From the NCBI GenBank assembly GCA_002441555.1, contig DJWK01000010.1, positions 1-16,042 on the forward strand: a stretch of DNA of 16,042 nt, given 5' to 3'. Positions within the stretch are counted from its first letter, which is position 1. Every line of letters begins with the position of its first letter. Positions 1 to 5,804 of this stretch are shown one piece after another. Made by a program: the position numbers and the translations under genes. Below the pieces are notes generated by a model that was given only the letters and a program-made list of their open reading frames with translations, searched no databases and was not told the DNA's origin. This stretch comes from Thermodesulfobacteriaceae bacterium UBA6232 (lineage in GTDB: Bacteria; Desulfobacterota; Thermodesulfobacteria; Thermodesulfobacteriales; Thermodesulfobacteriaceae).

Positions 1-230
1 TAGGATTTTTGCCTTCTGCCTATACGGGTGGACTTGTGGGTTTAAAGCTTGCTGAGTTGTTGTTTGGTGCACCTATTGAGCCATCAACAGGTCCGAGGGT
101 TTTGGTGGGAATATTGATGATATTGAGTGTGATAATTTCTGGTGCTTTATTTGTGATAGGTGGAGCCATTGCAGGTTGGTTAATTAGTAAGCTTTTGGAA
201 AAGAGAAAGGTTAGCGAGCATATTACATAA
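1..230 (+). CDS. C-terminal end of a small or larger membrane protein (5' truncated)
   Basis: The reading frame is open from the left edge (first full codon at base 3) to a TAA at 228-230, so this is most likely the last 75 residues of a gene that begins outside the window. A TTG at base 9 could be a start, but no ribosome binding site precedes it. The visible part has one hydrophobic stretch near YTGGLVGLKLAELLFGA and a second, clearly membrane-spanning one (about 20 residues from VLVGILMIL onward), then a basic tail (KLLEKRK) that would sit in the cytoplasm. There are no cysteines and no heme or cofactor motifs. It lies 18 bp before the next gene and reads in the same direction as the NrfD/Fe-S/cytochrome genes, so it may belong to that complex. 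I do not recognise the family. Confidence 0.6.
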   Translation, partial: GFLPSAYTGGLVGLKLAELLFGAPIEPSTGPRVLVGILMILSVIISGALFVIGGAIAGWLISKLLEKRKVSEHIT

Positions 231-248
231 CATTCAAAGGAGGGGGGT

Positions 249-599
249 ATGAAGTTCATAGTTAGTAGAACGAGGGTACCTTTATGGAGTAAAGAAAAAC
301 CCTGTGATGAGGCAGTAGAGGAGGAATTAACTCCTCTTGATTACAGAATGGTTCCCAGTATTGAAGAGGCCAAAAAGAAAATCTGGTTTAAGGAATGGTG
401 GGAAGGCGGAGTTAATCACAGAGAAGAAAACGGAATGATTGTTTGCGAAAAGAAGCAAAAAGAGAAAAACTGGGTTGTGGAAATTAATACCCTTGAAGAT
501 CTCATTAAGTTTCAAGAAAAGTATGGTGAGATTATGATTTTGGACAGTCCACCTTATAAAGAAGTTAAAAAAGAAATTCGTATTTTAAGAGCTAAATAA
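249..599 (+). CDS. uncharacterised 116-residue soluble protein in a respiratory operon
   Basis: This complete small gene starts at ATG 249 behind a strong ribosome binding site (AAAGGAGGGGGG at 236-247). The product is charged and soluble, with no signal peptide or membrane segment. Visible landmarks are an N-terminal strand-like KFIVSRT, the segment EKPCDEA, a central GGVNHREENG, and NWVVEINTLEDLIKFQEKYGEIMIL near the end, which has an alternating strand-helix pattern. From memory only, the pattern of an 'ISRT' start, an 'NHR..NG' centre and an 'EINTLEDL..F..KYGE' end resembles small uncharacterised proteins seen in phage and mobile-element genomes. That recollection is unverified. It is 13 bp upstream of the NrfD gene with similar translation signals, so co-expression with the membrane complex is likely. 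Function is unknown. Confidence 0.8.
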   Translation: MKFIVSRTRVPLWSKEKPCDEAVEEELTPLDYRMVPSIEEAKKKIWFKEWWEGGVNHREENGMIVCEKKQKEKNWVVEINTLEDLIKFQEKYGEIMILDSPPYKEVKKEIRILRAK

Positions 600-612
600 A
601 AGGAGGGGGAGG

Positions 613-1839
613 ATGAGCGAGAAGAAAAATCCAGTAGCCACAGAAGCTGAAGTAACCACCTTTTCTCAAACCTGGCTTTCAAGTTTGTTAGAATTTTTAT
701 CTGGTACCAAGGCCTTTTATTTTTTAGTGGGGTTGAGCGCCTTGGTTGTACTACTTGCAGCTATGTTTGGTGTTAATGCTATGCATATTGGTTTTCGTCA
801 TGCTTATGGGGTTTATAGAGAAATCCCTTGGGGCCTTTTGATCTCAGGTTATGTATTTTTTGTGGTTACCTCAACGGGTTTGTGTATAGTTTCTTCTATA
901 GGTCATGTTTTTGGAGTTAAGTCCTTTATACCAATTGCCAAAAGATCTGTTTATTTATCAGTGGTTACAATAGTTGCGGGTTTTATGGTGATCTTTTTTG
1001 ATGTGGAGAATCCTTTTAGATTACCCATCTGGAATACTCTATCTCCTAATTTCACCTCAAATATCTGGTGGATGGGAACTCTTTATGGAGCCTATCTCTT
1101 CTTTATGACCCTTGAGTTTATTTTACTTCTTCTTGAAAAACATAGATATGCCATGCTTTCTGGGCTTCTTGGTTTGATTTCAGGAGTTGCAGCACACAGT
1201 AATCTTGGTGCAGTTTTTGGAATGCTTCATGGAAGGGAATTTTGGTATGGTCCATATATGCCTATTTATTTTATAGCCTCTGCTGCAGCTTCAGGGTGCA
1301 CTGCCATAATATTTTTTACCTACCTTGGTTATAAAATTACAGGTGAAAGAATGGATAGGGCCATGGAAATGTCTTTACAGGCAGTAGGAAAGATTTGGGC
1401 TCTCTTTTTAGCAGTTCTTATGTTCTTTACTACCTGGAAGTTAATTACCGGTCTTGCAGGTGGAGAGGGAAAAGTTTTAGCTATAAAGGAATTACTTGCT
1501 GGGAAGTATGCCCTTAACTTCTGGCTCTTTGAAGTAGGCTTCGGGCTTTTGATACCCTTCTTCTTGCTTCTGCTTTCAGGGTTTAGAAATCTGAATCAGA
1601 TGTTTGCTGCCTCTGTTTTTGCTTTTATTGGCATCTTCTTTATGAGGGTTGATCTTGTTGTGGTTGGGCAAATTGTTTCACACTTTTTTGAATATAAAGT
1701 CACAGATTTTCCTGTTCTTTTAAAGTATAGCCCGAGCATTTATGAAATTATGGTTGTAGTTGGGGCAACAGCTTTCTGCATTATGGCCTTCCTTATTGGT
1801 GAAAAGGTATTCAAAGGTCACAAGACAGAAATTCATTAA
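613..1839 (+). CDS. NrfD/PsrC-family (HybB/QrcD-like) quinone-interacting membrane subunit
   Basis: This 408-residue integral membrane protein of the NrfD superfamily would exchange electrons or protons between the menaquinone pool and a partner Fe-S subunit. I count ten likely membrane segments, at about residues 36-58, 73-100, 112-132, 150-175, 180-202, 216-240, 257-278, 300-323, 329-355 and 372-395. That fits the longer ten-helix HybB/QrcD-type members rather than eight-helix PsrC forms. The segment REIPWGLLISGYVFFVV, followed by a TGLCIVSSIGHVFG stretch, is typical of the family. The first 30 residues are polar and probably cytoplasmic. It is followed after 15 bp by its expected partner, a four-cluster ferredoxin. 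The ribosome binding site AGGAGGGGGAGG (601-612) fixes the start. NrfD assignment is firm; the exact complex (Hmc/Nhc/Ohc-, Qrc- or oxidoreductase-type) cannot be settled from this window. Confidence 0.9.
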   Translation: MSEKKNPVATEAEVTTFSQTWLSSLLEFLSGTKAFYFLVGLSALVVLLAAMFGVNAMHIGFRHAYGVYREIPWGLLISGYVFFVVTSTGLCIVSSIGHVFGVKSFIPIAKRSVYLSVVTIVAGFMVIFFDVENPFRLPIWNTLSPNFTSNIWWMGTLYGAYLFFMTLEFILLLLEKHRYAMLSGLLGLISGVAAHSNLGAVFGMLHGREFWYGPYMPIYFIASAAASGCTAIIFFTYLGYKITGERMDRAMEMSLQAVGKIWALFLAVLMFFTTWKLITGLAGGEGKVLAIKELLAGKYALNFWLFEVGFGLLIPFFLLLLSGFRNLNQMFAASVFAFIGIFFMRVDLVVVGQIVSHFFEYKVTDFPVLLKYSPSIYEIMVVVGATAFCIMAFLIGEKVFKGHKTEIH

Positions 1840-1854
1840 AGAGGAGGGGGAAAT

Positions 1855-2613
1855 ATGTTCAGAGGAATAAAAGAATGGCTTCTTAGTCTTAAAAACGAGG
1901 GAGTTGAGCAAGTTCCTGATGAAACTAAAAGGGAATTTTTAAAAATAGGACTTATAATAACAGGGGTTTTTGCAGGAGGAAGCCTTTTTTCGGTAGTTTC
2001 AAAGGTTGCAGAAGGGCTTGCAAGCCCTGAGGAACTACATAAAGGTTATCCCTATAAACCTCATTATTCCATGGTTTTCAAACTGGATAGATGCATAGAT
2101 TGTGAACTCTGTATGGAGGCCTGTAGAAAAACCAATCATGTGCCTGATTACGGCTGGAGAACCATGATTTTAAGAAGACACGACGAAACAGCCCTTGACC
2201 AAAAAACTCTATTTATGCCTATTCTTTGCAATCACTGCAATAATCCTCCCTGTGTAAGGGCTTGTCCCACCAAAGCCACTTATAAGGATAAAAAAACCGG
2301 TATTGTTAGAATGGCCTATTACAAGTGTTTAGGATGTAAAACCTGTATGGTGGCCTGTCCCTATAATGCCAGATACTTTAATGAAGAAAAACATGCAGTG
2401 GATAAGTGTGATTTTTGCTGGGAATCAAGGCTTTCTAAGGGGATGACCATCACTGCCTGTGCAGAGGCCTGTCCCGCAGGAGTGCGTATTTTTGGTGATC
2501 TCTCAGATCCTGGAAGTGAAGTATATCAACTTGTGCATCAGCTTGCCAAACCCGTTTGGGTGTTGAAACCAGAAACTGGTGCCAGACCCAATGTGTTTTA
2601 TACCATTAGTTAA
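1855..2613 (+). CDS. periplasmic four-cluster [4Fe-4S] ferredoxin subunit with KR-type Tat signal
   Basis: This 252-residue electron-transfer subunit of the DmsB/PsrB/HybA type would wire the NrfD membrane subunit to periplasmic redox partners. Sixteen cysteines form four cluster sets: C80/C83/C86/C90, C125/C128/C133/C137, C158/C161/C164/C168 and C185/C188/C202/C206. All are intact. Before them, residues 24-30 read TKREFLK, followed by a hydrophobic stretch at about 31-49. This is a twin-arginine signal with the first Arg replaced by Lys; the TtrB subunit of tetrathionate reductase is a known natural case of a Tat signal with one Arg missing. About 22 residues precede the motif, an extended n-region. 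The stretch may also remain as a membrane anchor. Ribosome binding site GAGGAGGGGG (1841-1850). It sits between NrfD and a triheme cytochrome in one operon. Periplasmic location is inferred from the signal and the neighbours. Confidence 0.9.
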   Translation: MFRGIKEWLLSLKNEGVEQVPDETKREFLKIGLIITGVFAGGSLFSVVSKVAEGLASPEELHKGYPYKPHYSMVFKLDRCIDCELCMEACRKTNHVPDYGWRTMILRRHDETALDQKTLFMPILCNHCNNPPCVRACPTKATYKDKKTGIVRMAYYKCLGCKTCMVACPYNARYFNEEKHAVDKCDFCWESRLSKGMTITACAEACPAGVRIFGDLSDPGSEVYQLVHQLAKPVWVLKPETGARPNVFYTIS

Positions 2614-2625
2614 GGGAGGGGGAAA

Positions 2626-3072
2626 ATGCGCAAAGTGAAAGTTTTAGCTGGGACTATGATTCTTTTGCTCGGTTTTACAGGAATAGCCTTTGTTTCTGAA
2701 AAAAATAAAGAAGAGGTTGCAATACCGGAAGAGCCACAAGGAGTGGTTTATTATGAATCAGAGGATTTTGGAGGACCTGAGATAGTTTATGCTAAACCTG
2801 TAAGAGGAGTGCTTTTCAGTCACAAATACCATGTGGGAGAATTGGGCCTCCCTTGTGAATCCTGTCATAACTCTATCTTTGAAATGCAGGCTTTAAAATC
2901 TCAAGAAAATCCAGATTTCAACATGGAGGCCCTTTATAAGGGAAAATATTGTGGGGCCTGTCATAATGGGGAGTCTGCCTTTGCTTCCAATACCAAATGC
3001 GCTACCTGTCACATCGGAGTTAAAGGATTAAGGGAATATATGAAAAAACTTGCAGAAAAAGAAAAGAAGTAA
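2626..3072 (+). CDS. secreted triheme c7-type cytochrome c
   Basis: This 148-residue exported cytochrome is probably the soluble or lipid-facing electron partner of the NrfD/Fe-S complex. An N-terminal signal or anchor lies at residues 1-23 (basic start MRKVKV, then a hydrophobic core). Three heme-binding motifs follow: C77-H81 (CESCH), C109-H113 (CGACH) and C125-H129 (CATCH). FSHKYH at 64-69 supplies the usual extra histidines for axial ligation, as in cytochrome c3/c7 folds. The arrangement (FSH..H, CxxCH, a phenylalanine-rich link, CxxCH, a short link, CxxCH) matches the c7-type triheme module also seen at the end of the convergent octaheme gene. The C-terminus is very basic. Ribosome binding site GGGAGGGGG (2614-2622), 12 bp after the ferredoxin gene. 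It is the last gene of the operon and is followed by a terminator. Confidence 0.88.
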   Translation: MRKVKVLAGTMILLLGFTGIAFVSEKNKEEVAIPEEPQGVVYYESEDFGGPEIVYAKPVRGVLFSHKYHVGELGLPCESCHNSIFEMQALKSQENPDFNMEALYKGKYCGACHNGESAFASNTKCATCHIGVKGLREYMKKLAEKEKK

Positions 3073-3090
3073 AAACCCGGAATGTATTTT

Positions 3091-3127
3091 AAAGAAAGGG
3101 GCCTTAAGTGGCCCCCTTCTTTATTTT
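3091..3127. terminator. bidirectional rho-independent terminator between convergent cytochrome genes
   Basis: A 13-nt arm AAAGAAAGGGGCC (3091-3103) and its partner GGCCCCCTTCTTT (3110-3122) pair with a single A-C mismatch around a 6-nt loop, TTAAGT. The GC core is flanked by A-rich sequence on the left and T-rich sequence (through TTTATTTT) on the right, so the hairpin would work on both strands. It lies 18 bp after the triheme cytochrome stop and ends at the stop codon of the octaheme cytochrome gene. Confidence 0.85.
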
Positions 3128-4091
3128 AGCCTCCTTGATGGCAGGTTTCACAATTGAAACTGGCCATTTTGTTCTCACCATGACAAGAGAAACAGTAAAG
3201 ATCTGTATTATGAGTTTCAAAATTGATATTGCTTGTTCCGGCCTTCATTTTAAAAAGAGATGGATGACAGGTATTACATTCAAACATTTGAACATGAAAG
3301 TTGTGAGAAAATTTTGCAGGATTTCCTGCTTTTGAAAGGATAATATCTCTCATCTGGATAACATTTTTATTTTCCATGTGACATTTTGAGCAAATCATCT
3401 CACCTTCACAGAGATTTTCTGAAGCAAGGTTAATTAATTTTCCGCCGTGGGCCACCCTTCTATGGCAGAAGGAACAATGAATACCTGCCTTTATATGGGA
3501 GGCATGTTTTGGATCTACATCAGGATTTCTTCTTACCTCATCTGTCATTATATCAATCATATTTTTGGAAAGCCTGTATTCTGGGTTTTTCACTGTATCA
3601 AGGGTTCTAAAGGTGATCCCAAAAAAGGTCATAACTCTTTCTTTGCGGATTTTTTGATTATAATAATCGGTGTGGCAGAAAAGGCAGGATTCCATGGAAA
3701 CAATTTGAGAAGCATAGACTGGGTCATTGAAGGCCTTGTGAAGGATTTTTAGCATATGTTCCTGTCCTCGAAAGGCAAAATTAAAGGTATCCTTTAGACC
3801 TTTAAGCTTGGCTCTCATATAATAAATAAAACCCGGCCTTCCATGACAATCAAGGCAGGCTACATTATTCTTTGAATGAATATTTTGCCCCCAGGTGAAG
3901 ACCTCTCCTAAAGGCCCTGGTTCATTTTTAGGATGACATTTGGCACAAAATTGGGGATTGCTTGTGAAATGAAGAACCTCTATGTTGATATAAACAAATC
4001 CCACAAGAAACACTACAAGAATAATTAAGGTTAAAAGAGGTCTTTGTTGAACAAAATTTTTGATACTGGATATAATACCCCCATTCCCCAT
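3126..4091 (-). CDS. membrane-anchored octaheme cytochrome c (NapC/NirT-like part plus c7-type triheme module)
   Basis: This 321-residue protein has one N-terminal membrane helix (about residues 19-37) and no cleavable signal, as in NapC/NirT/NrfH quinol dehydrogenases. The rest faces the periplasm and carries eight CxxCH heme sites starting at C49, C79, C136, C206, C234, C272, C300 and C314. The first four or five follow the NapC/NirT style. The last three (FSHNFH, then C272, C300, C314) repeat the layout of the 148-residue triheme cytochrome next door, so this reads as a NapC-like domain fused to a c7 module. Its probable job is to pass electrons from quinol, or from the NrfD complex, to periplasmic carriers. 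It converges on the triheme gene across a shared terminator and has the same GGAGGGGG ribosome binding site (4095-4103), which suggests one regulon. The terminal acceptor is unknown. Confidence 0.9.
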   Translation of the reverse strand: MGNGGIISSIKNFVQQRPLLTLIILVVFLVGFVYINIEVLHFTSNPQFCAKCHPKNEPGPLGEVFTWGQNIHSKNNVACLDCHGRPGFIYYMRAKLKGLKDTFNFAFRGQEHMLKILHKAFNDPVYASQIVSMESCLFCHTDYYNQKIRKERVMTFFGITFRTLDTVKNPEYRLSKNMIDIMTDEVRRNPDVDPKHASHIKAGIHCSFCHRRVAHGGKLINLASENLCEGEMICSKCHMENKNVIQMRDIILSKAGNPAKFSHNFHVQMFECNTCHPSLFKMKAGTSNINFETHNTDLYCFSCHGENKMASFNCETCHQGG

Positions 4092-4137
4092 AAGCCCCCT
4101 CCTTTAAAAGTATTTAAGGCTAATTTAAATTGTGGTT

Positions 4138-4165
4138 ATTTTATGCCAAAAATCCTTTTTGGCAA
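4138..4165 (-). promoter_or_regulatory. octaheme cytochrome promoter with embedded 21-bp palindrome
   Basis: On the minus strand, TTGCCA (4165-4160) and TAAAAT (4143-4138) are separated by exactly 16 bp, a good sigma-70-type promoter 47 bp ahead of the octaheme start codon. The spacer and part of the -35 box are occupied by a perfect dyad: TGCCAAAAA (4144-4152), a 3-nt centre TCC, and TTTTTGGCA (4156-4164). A repressor bound there would block the promoter. The dyad could instead be read as a hairpin followed by T-rich sequence on the plus strand, but no transcript is expected to arrive there. Confidence 0.5.
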
Positions 4166-4185
4166 GTTTTAAGAATTTTTTTAGC

Positions 4186-4213
4186 TTGACAGTTTTTAAA
4201 AATTTATTATCTT
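4186..4213 (+). promoter_or_regulatory. predicted flgM promoter
   Basis: A consensus TTGACA at 4186-4191 is followed after 16 bp by TATCTT at 4208-4213, placing transcription start roughly 30 bp before the flgM ATG. This looks like a housekeeping sigma-70 promoter rather than a sigma-28 promoter; no TAAA/GCCGATAA-type pair was seen at suitable spacing. Confidence 0.5.
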
Positions 4214-4248
4214 AATTTTTAAGAAAGAGATTAAAGAGGTGAGAAAAA

Positions 4249-4590
4249 ATGCCGATAAATAAATTAAACAATGTTGAGGGTTTGTATATGAAAATTAACG
4301 AAATACTTACCTCCAAAACAGGCATAACCAAGGAAAAAGAGGTTCGCACTGAAAGAAATTCTGTTAATAATCTTAATGAAAAGGAAACTTCCCAGAAGAC
4401 TCAGGATCAGATTAGAATTACTGCCAAAGCCATTGTAGAAAATGCCAGATCCAAAGCATCCAATCTTCCTGAAGTTAGAGAAGAAAAGGTAACTCAGCTG
4501 AGAGAGCAAATTCAGAACGGGACCTATCAGGTTTCCAATAGTGATATTGCCCGTGCCATGATTGGAACCCTTTTTTCTGAACTCGCTTAA
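4249..4590 (+). CDS. flgM: FlgM, anti-sigma-28 factor
   Basis: This 113-residue protein has FlgM hallmarks. The first two-thirds is polar and low in hydrophobic residues (probably disordered until bound). The C-terminal third carries the conserved REEKVTQLREQIQNGTYQV signature (about residues 76-95), then a helix ending in ARAMIGTLFSEL. FlgM binds and inhibits the flagellar sigma factor FliA until it is exported through the finished hook-basal body. The start at 4249 has a good ribosome binding site (AGAGGTGAG at 4235-4243). A later Met (residue 14, MKINEIL) is the alternative start, but it has no comparable site. No other flagellar gene is in the window, so flgM is an orphan here, transcribed alone. 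Its TAA overlaps the TAA of the convergent nitrilase fusion gene within the palindrome CTTAAG. Confidence 0.87.
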   Translation: MPINKLNNVEGLYMKINEILTSKTGITKEKEVRTERNSVNNLNEKETSQKTQDQIRITAKAIVENARSKASNLPEVREEKVTQLREQIQNGTYQVSNSDIARAMIGTLFSELA

Positions 4591-5795
4591 GTTTTTTTGA
4601 TTTTTTCAATTATTTTTGTGGTTGATATATCAAAGGTAAAGTCAATTCTAACTACTTTTCCCCCGTAGGATTTAACAAAGTTGGCTCCTACAATTTCTTC
4701 TTCTTTCCAGTCAGCTCCTTTAACAAGGATATCCGGTTTTAAAATTTTAATAAGGTGTTCTGGGGTTTCCTCATCAAAAAGCACAAGATAATCAACACAC
4801 TCAAGAGAGGAAAGAACCTCAACTCTTAATTCTTGGGTATTTACTGGTCTTAAAGGCCCTTTGATTTTGCTTATTGACAGATCACTGTTTAGACCAACTA
4901 CAAGAAAATCTCCGAGTCTCCTTGCCTTTTGTAAATAATCCACATGTCCTGCATGAAGGATATCAAAACAGCCGTTAGTAAAAACCATGGTTTGGCCTTT
5001 TTTGCGTCTTTTTTCAACAATTTCCAGAAGTTCCTCAAGGGATTTAAGCTTGGGAGTTTTAAAAAGGGGTGTTCTAAGGGGATAAGGAAGAGAAGGAAAT
5101 TTTAATTCAAGTTTAATTTCGCCAATTGCTTCATCTTCGTTTAGAGAAAGGAGTTCAGAACCATAGGGGTCAATTATACAGGAGTTTCCTCCTAAGGGGA
5201 AATCTCCCACTTTCCCAACACCATTTATAGCAATTACAAAAATTTGATTTTCAATGGCTCGTGCTTTTAAAAGAATTTTAAAATGTTCAAGGCGGGTTTT
5301 TGGCCACAAAGCTGGAACTATTATTCCATCAATACCCTCCCGAAGAAGAGATCTTACAGACTCAGGGCTTCTTAATTCAAAACAAATAACCATTCCCCAC
5401 TTAGAATGATCGAAATAAAGGAGTCTCCTTCTTTCGCCTTTGGAAAATCCAGAGACATCGTCAAGCCCTGGAAAGAGAAGTTCCTTTTCAGCAACAATCT
5501 GAAAATTTTCCGAAGTTATAGCATAATAAGCATTATAAATTTTTTCTCCTTGAAAATGAGGAGCTCCGAGAAGAATTAATTTTTTATTAGCCTTTTTTTG
5601 AATCTCCTTTAAGGCTAAACCTACAAAGGACCTTATATGTGAAGTAAATGCTCGATACCCAGTAAGGGACAATTCTGGAAAAAAGATAACCCTTCCTTGG
5701 GCTTTATCTATAAATTGTAAAATCTTTTCAAGGTTTTTTTCAGGGTTTTCAGAAATCTCAATTTGGGCAAGACTTATTCTCATTTTGGATTTCAT
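4587..5795 (-). CDS. fusion: nitrilase-superfamily amidohydrolase + HldE/RfaE-type adenylyltransferase
   Basis: This 402-residue protein has two catalytic domains. Residues 5-235 are a carbon-nitrogen hydrolase with the Glu-Lys-Cys triad in place: E41 in FFPELSLTGY, K104 in AEKELLFPG and C138 in MVICFELRSPE. Residues 268-400 are a nucleotidyltransferase closest to the C-terminal domain of HldE (D-glycero-beta-D-manno-heptose-1-phosphate adenylyltransferase): TNGCFDILHAGH with the HxGH motif at 281-284, then KGPLRP at 312-317, KPDILVKGADW, and ISTTKII near the end. The adenylyltransferase would make ADP-heptose for LPS inner core. The hydrolase substrate (an amide or nitrile) is unknown, and the link between the two is unclear. 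A linker at about 240-265 joins them without a break in frame. Ribosome binding site AGGAG (minus strand, 5805-5801) favours Met1 over Met5. It overlaps the stop of the upstream AddB-like gene, so the two are probably co-translated. Confidence 0.85.
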   Translation of the reverse strand: MKSKMRISLAQIEISENPEKNLEKILQFIDKAQGRVIFFPELSLTGYRAFTSHIRSFVGLALKEIQKKANKKLILLGAPHFQGEKIYNAYYAITSENFQIVAEKELLFPGLDDVSGFSKGERRRLLYFDHSKWGMVICFELRSPESVRSLLREGIDGIIVPALWPKTRLEHFKILLKARAIENQIFVIAINGVGKVGDFPLGGNSCIIDPYGSELLSLNEDEAIGEIKLELKFPSLPYPLRTPLFKTPKLKSLEELLEIVEKRRKKGQTMVFTNGCFDILHAGHVDYLQKARRLGDFLVVGLNSDLSISKIKGPLRPVNTQELRVEVLSSLECVDYLVLFDEETPEHLIKILKPDILVKGADWKEEEIVGANFVKSYGGKVVRIDFTFDISTTKIIEKIKKT

Positions 5796-5804
5796 ATTAA
5801 CTCC

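Noticed and set aside
9..230. A complete 73-residue gene starting at TTG 9
   Set aside because: The frame is open to the left edge and no ribosome binding site precedes the TTG, so it is treated as the end of a truncated gene.
3108..3752. Plus-strand ORFs opposite the octaheme cytochrome gene
   Set aside because: They are antisense shadows; the minus-strand frame has eight CxxCH motifs and a proper ribosome binding site.
4144..4178. Rho-independent terminator (palindrome plus T-rich tail on the plus strand)
   Set aside because: It lies upstream of divergent starts with no plus-strand gene to end, and its exact fit in the minus-strand promoter spacer makes an operator more likely.
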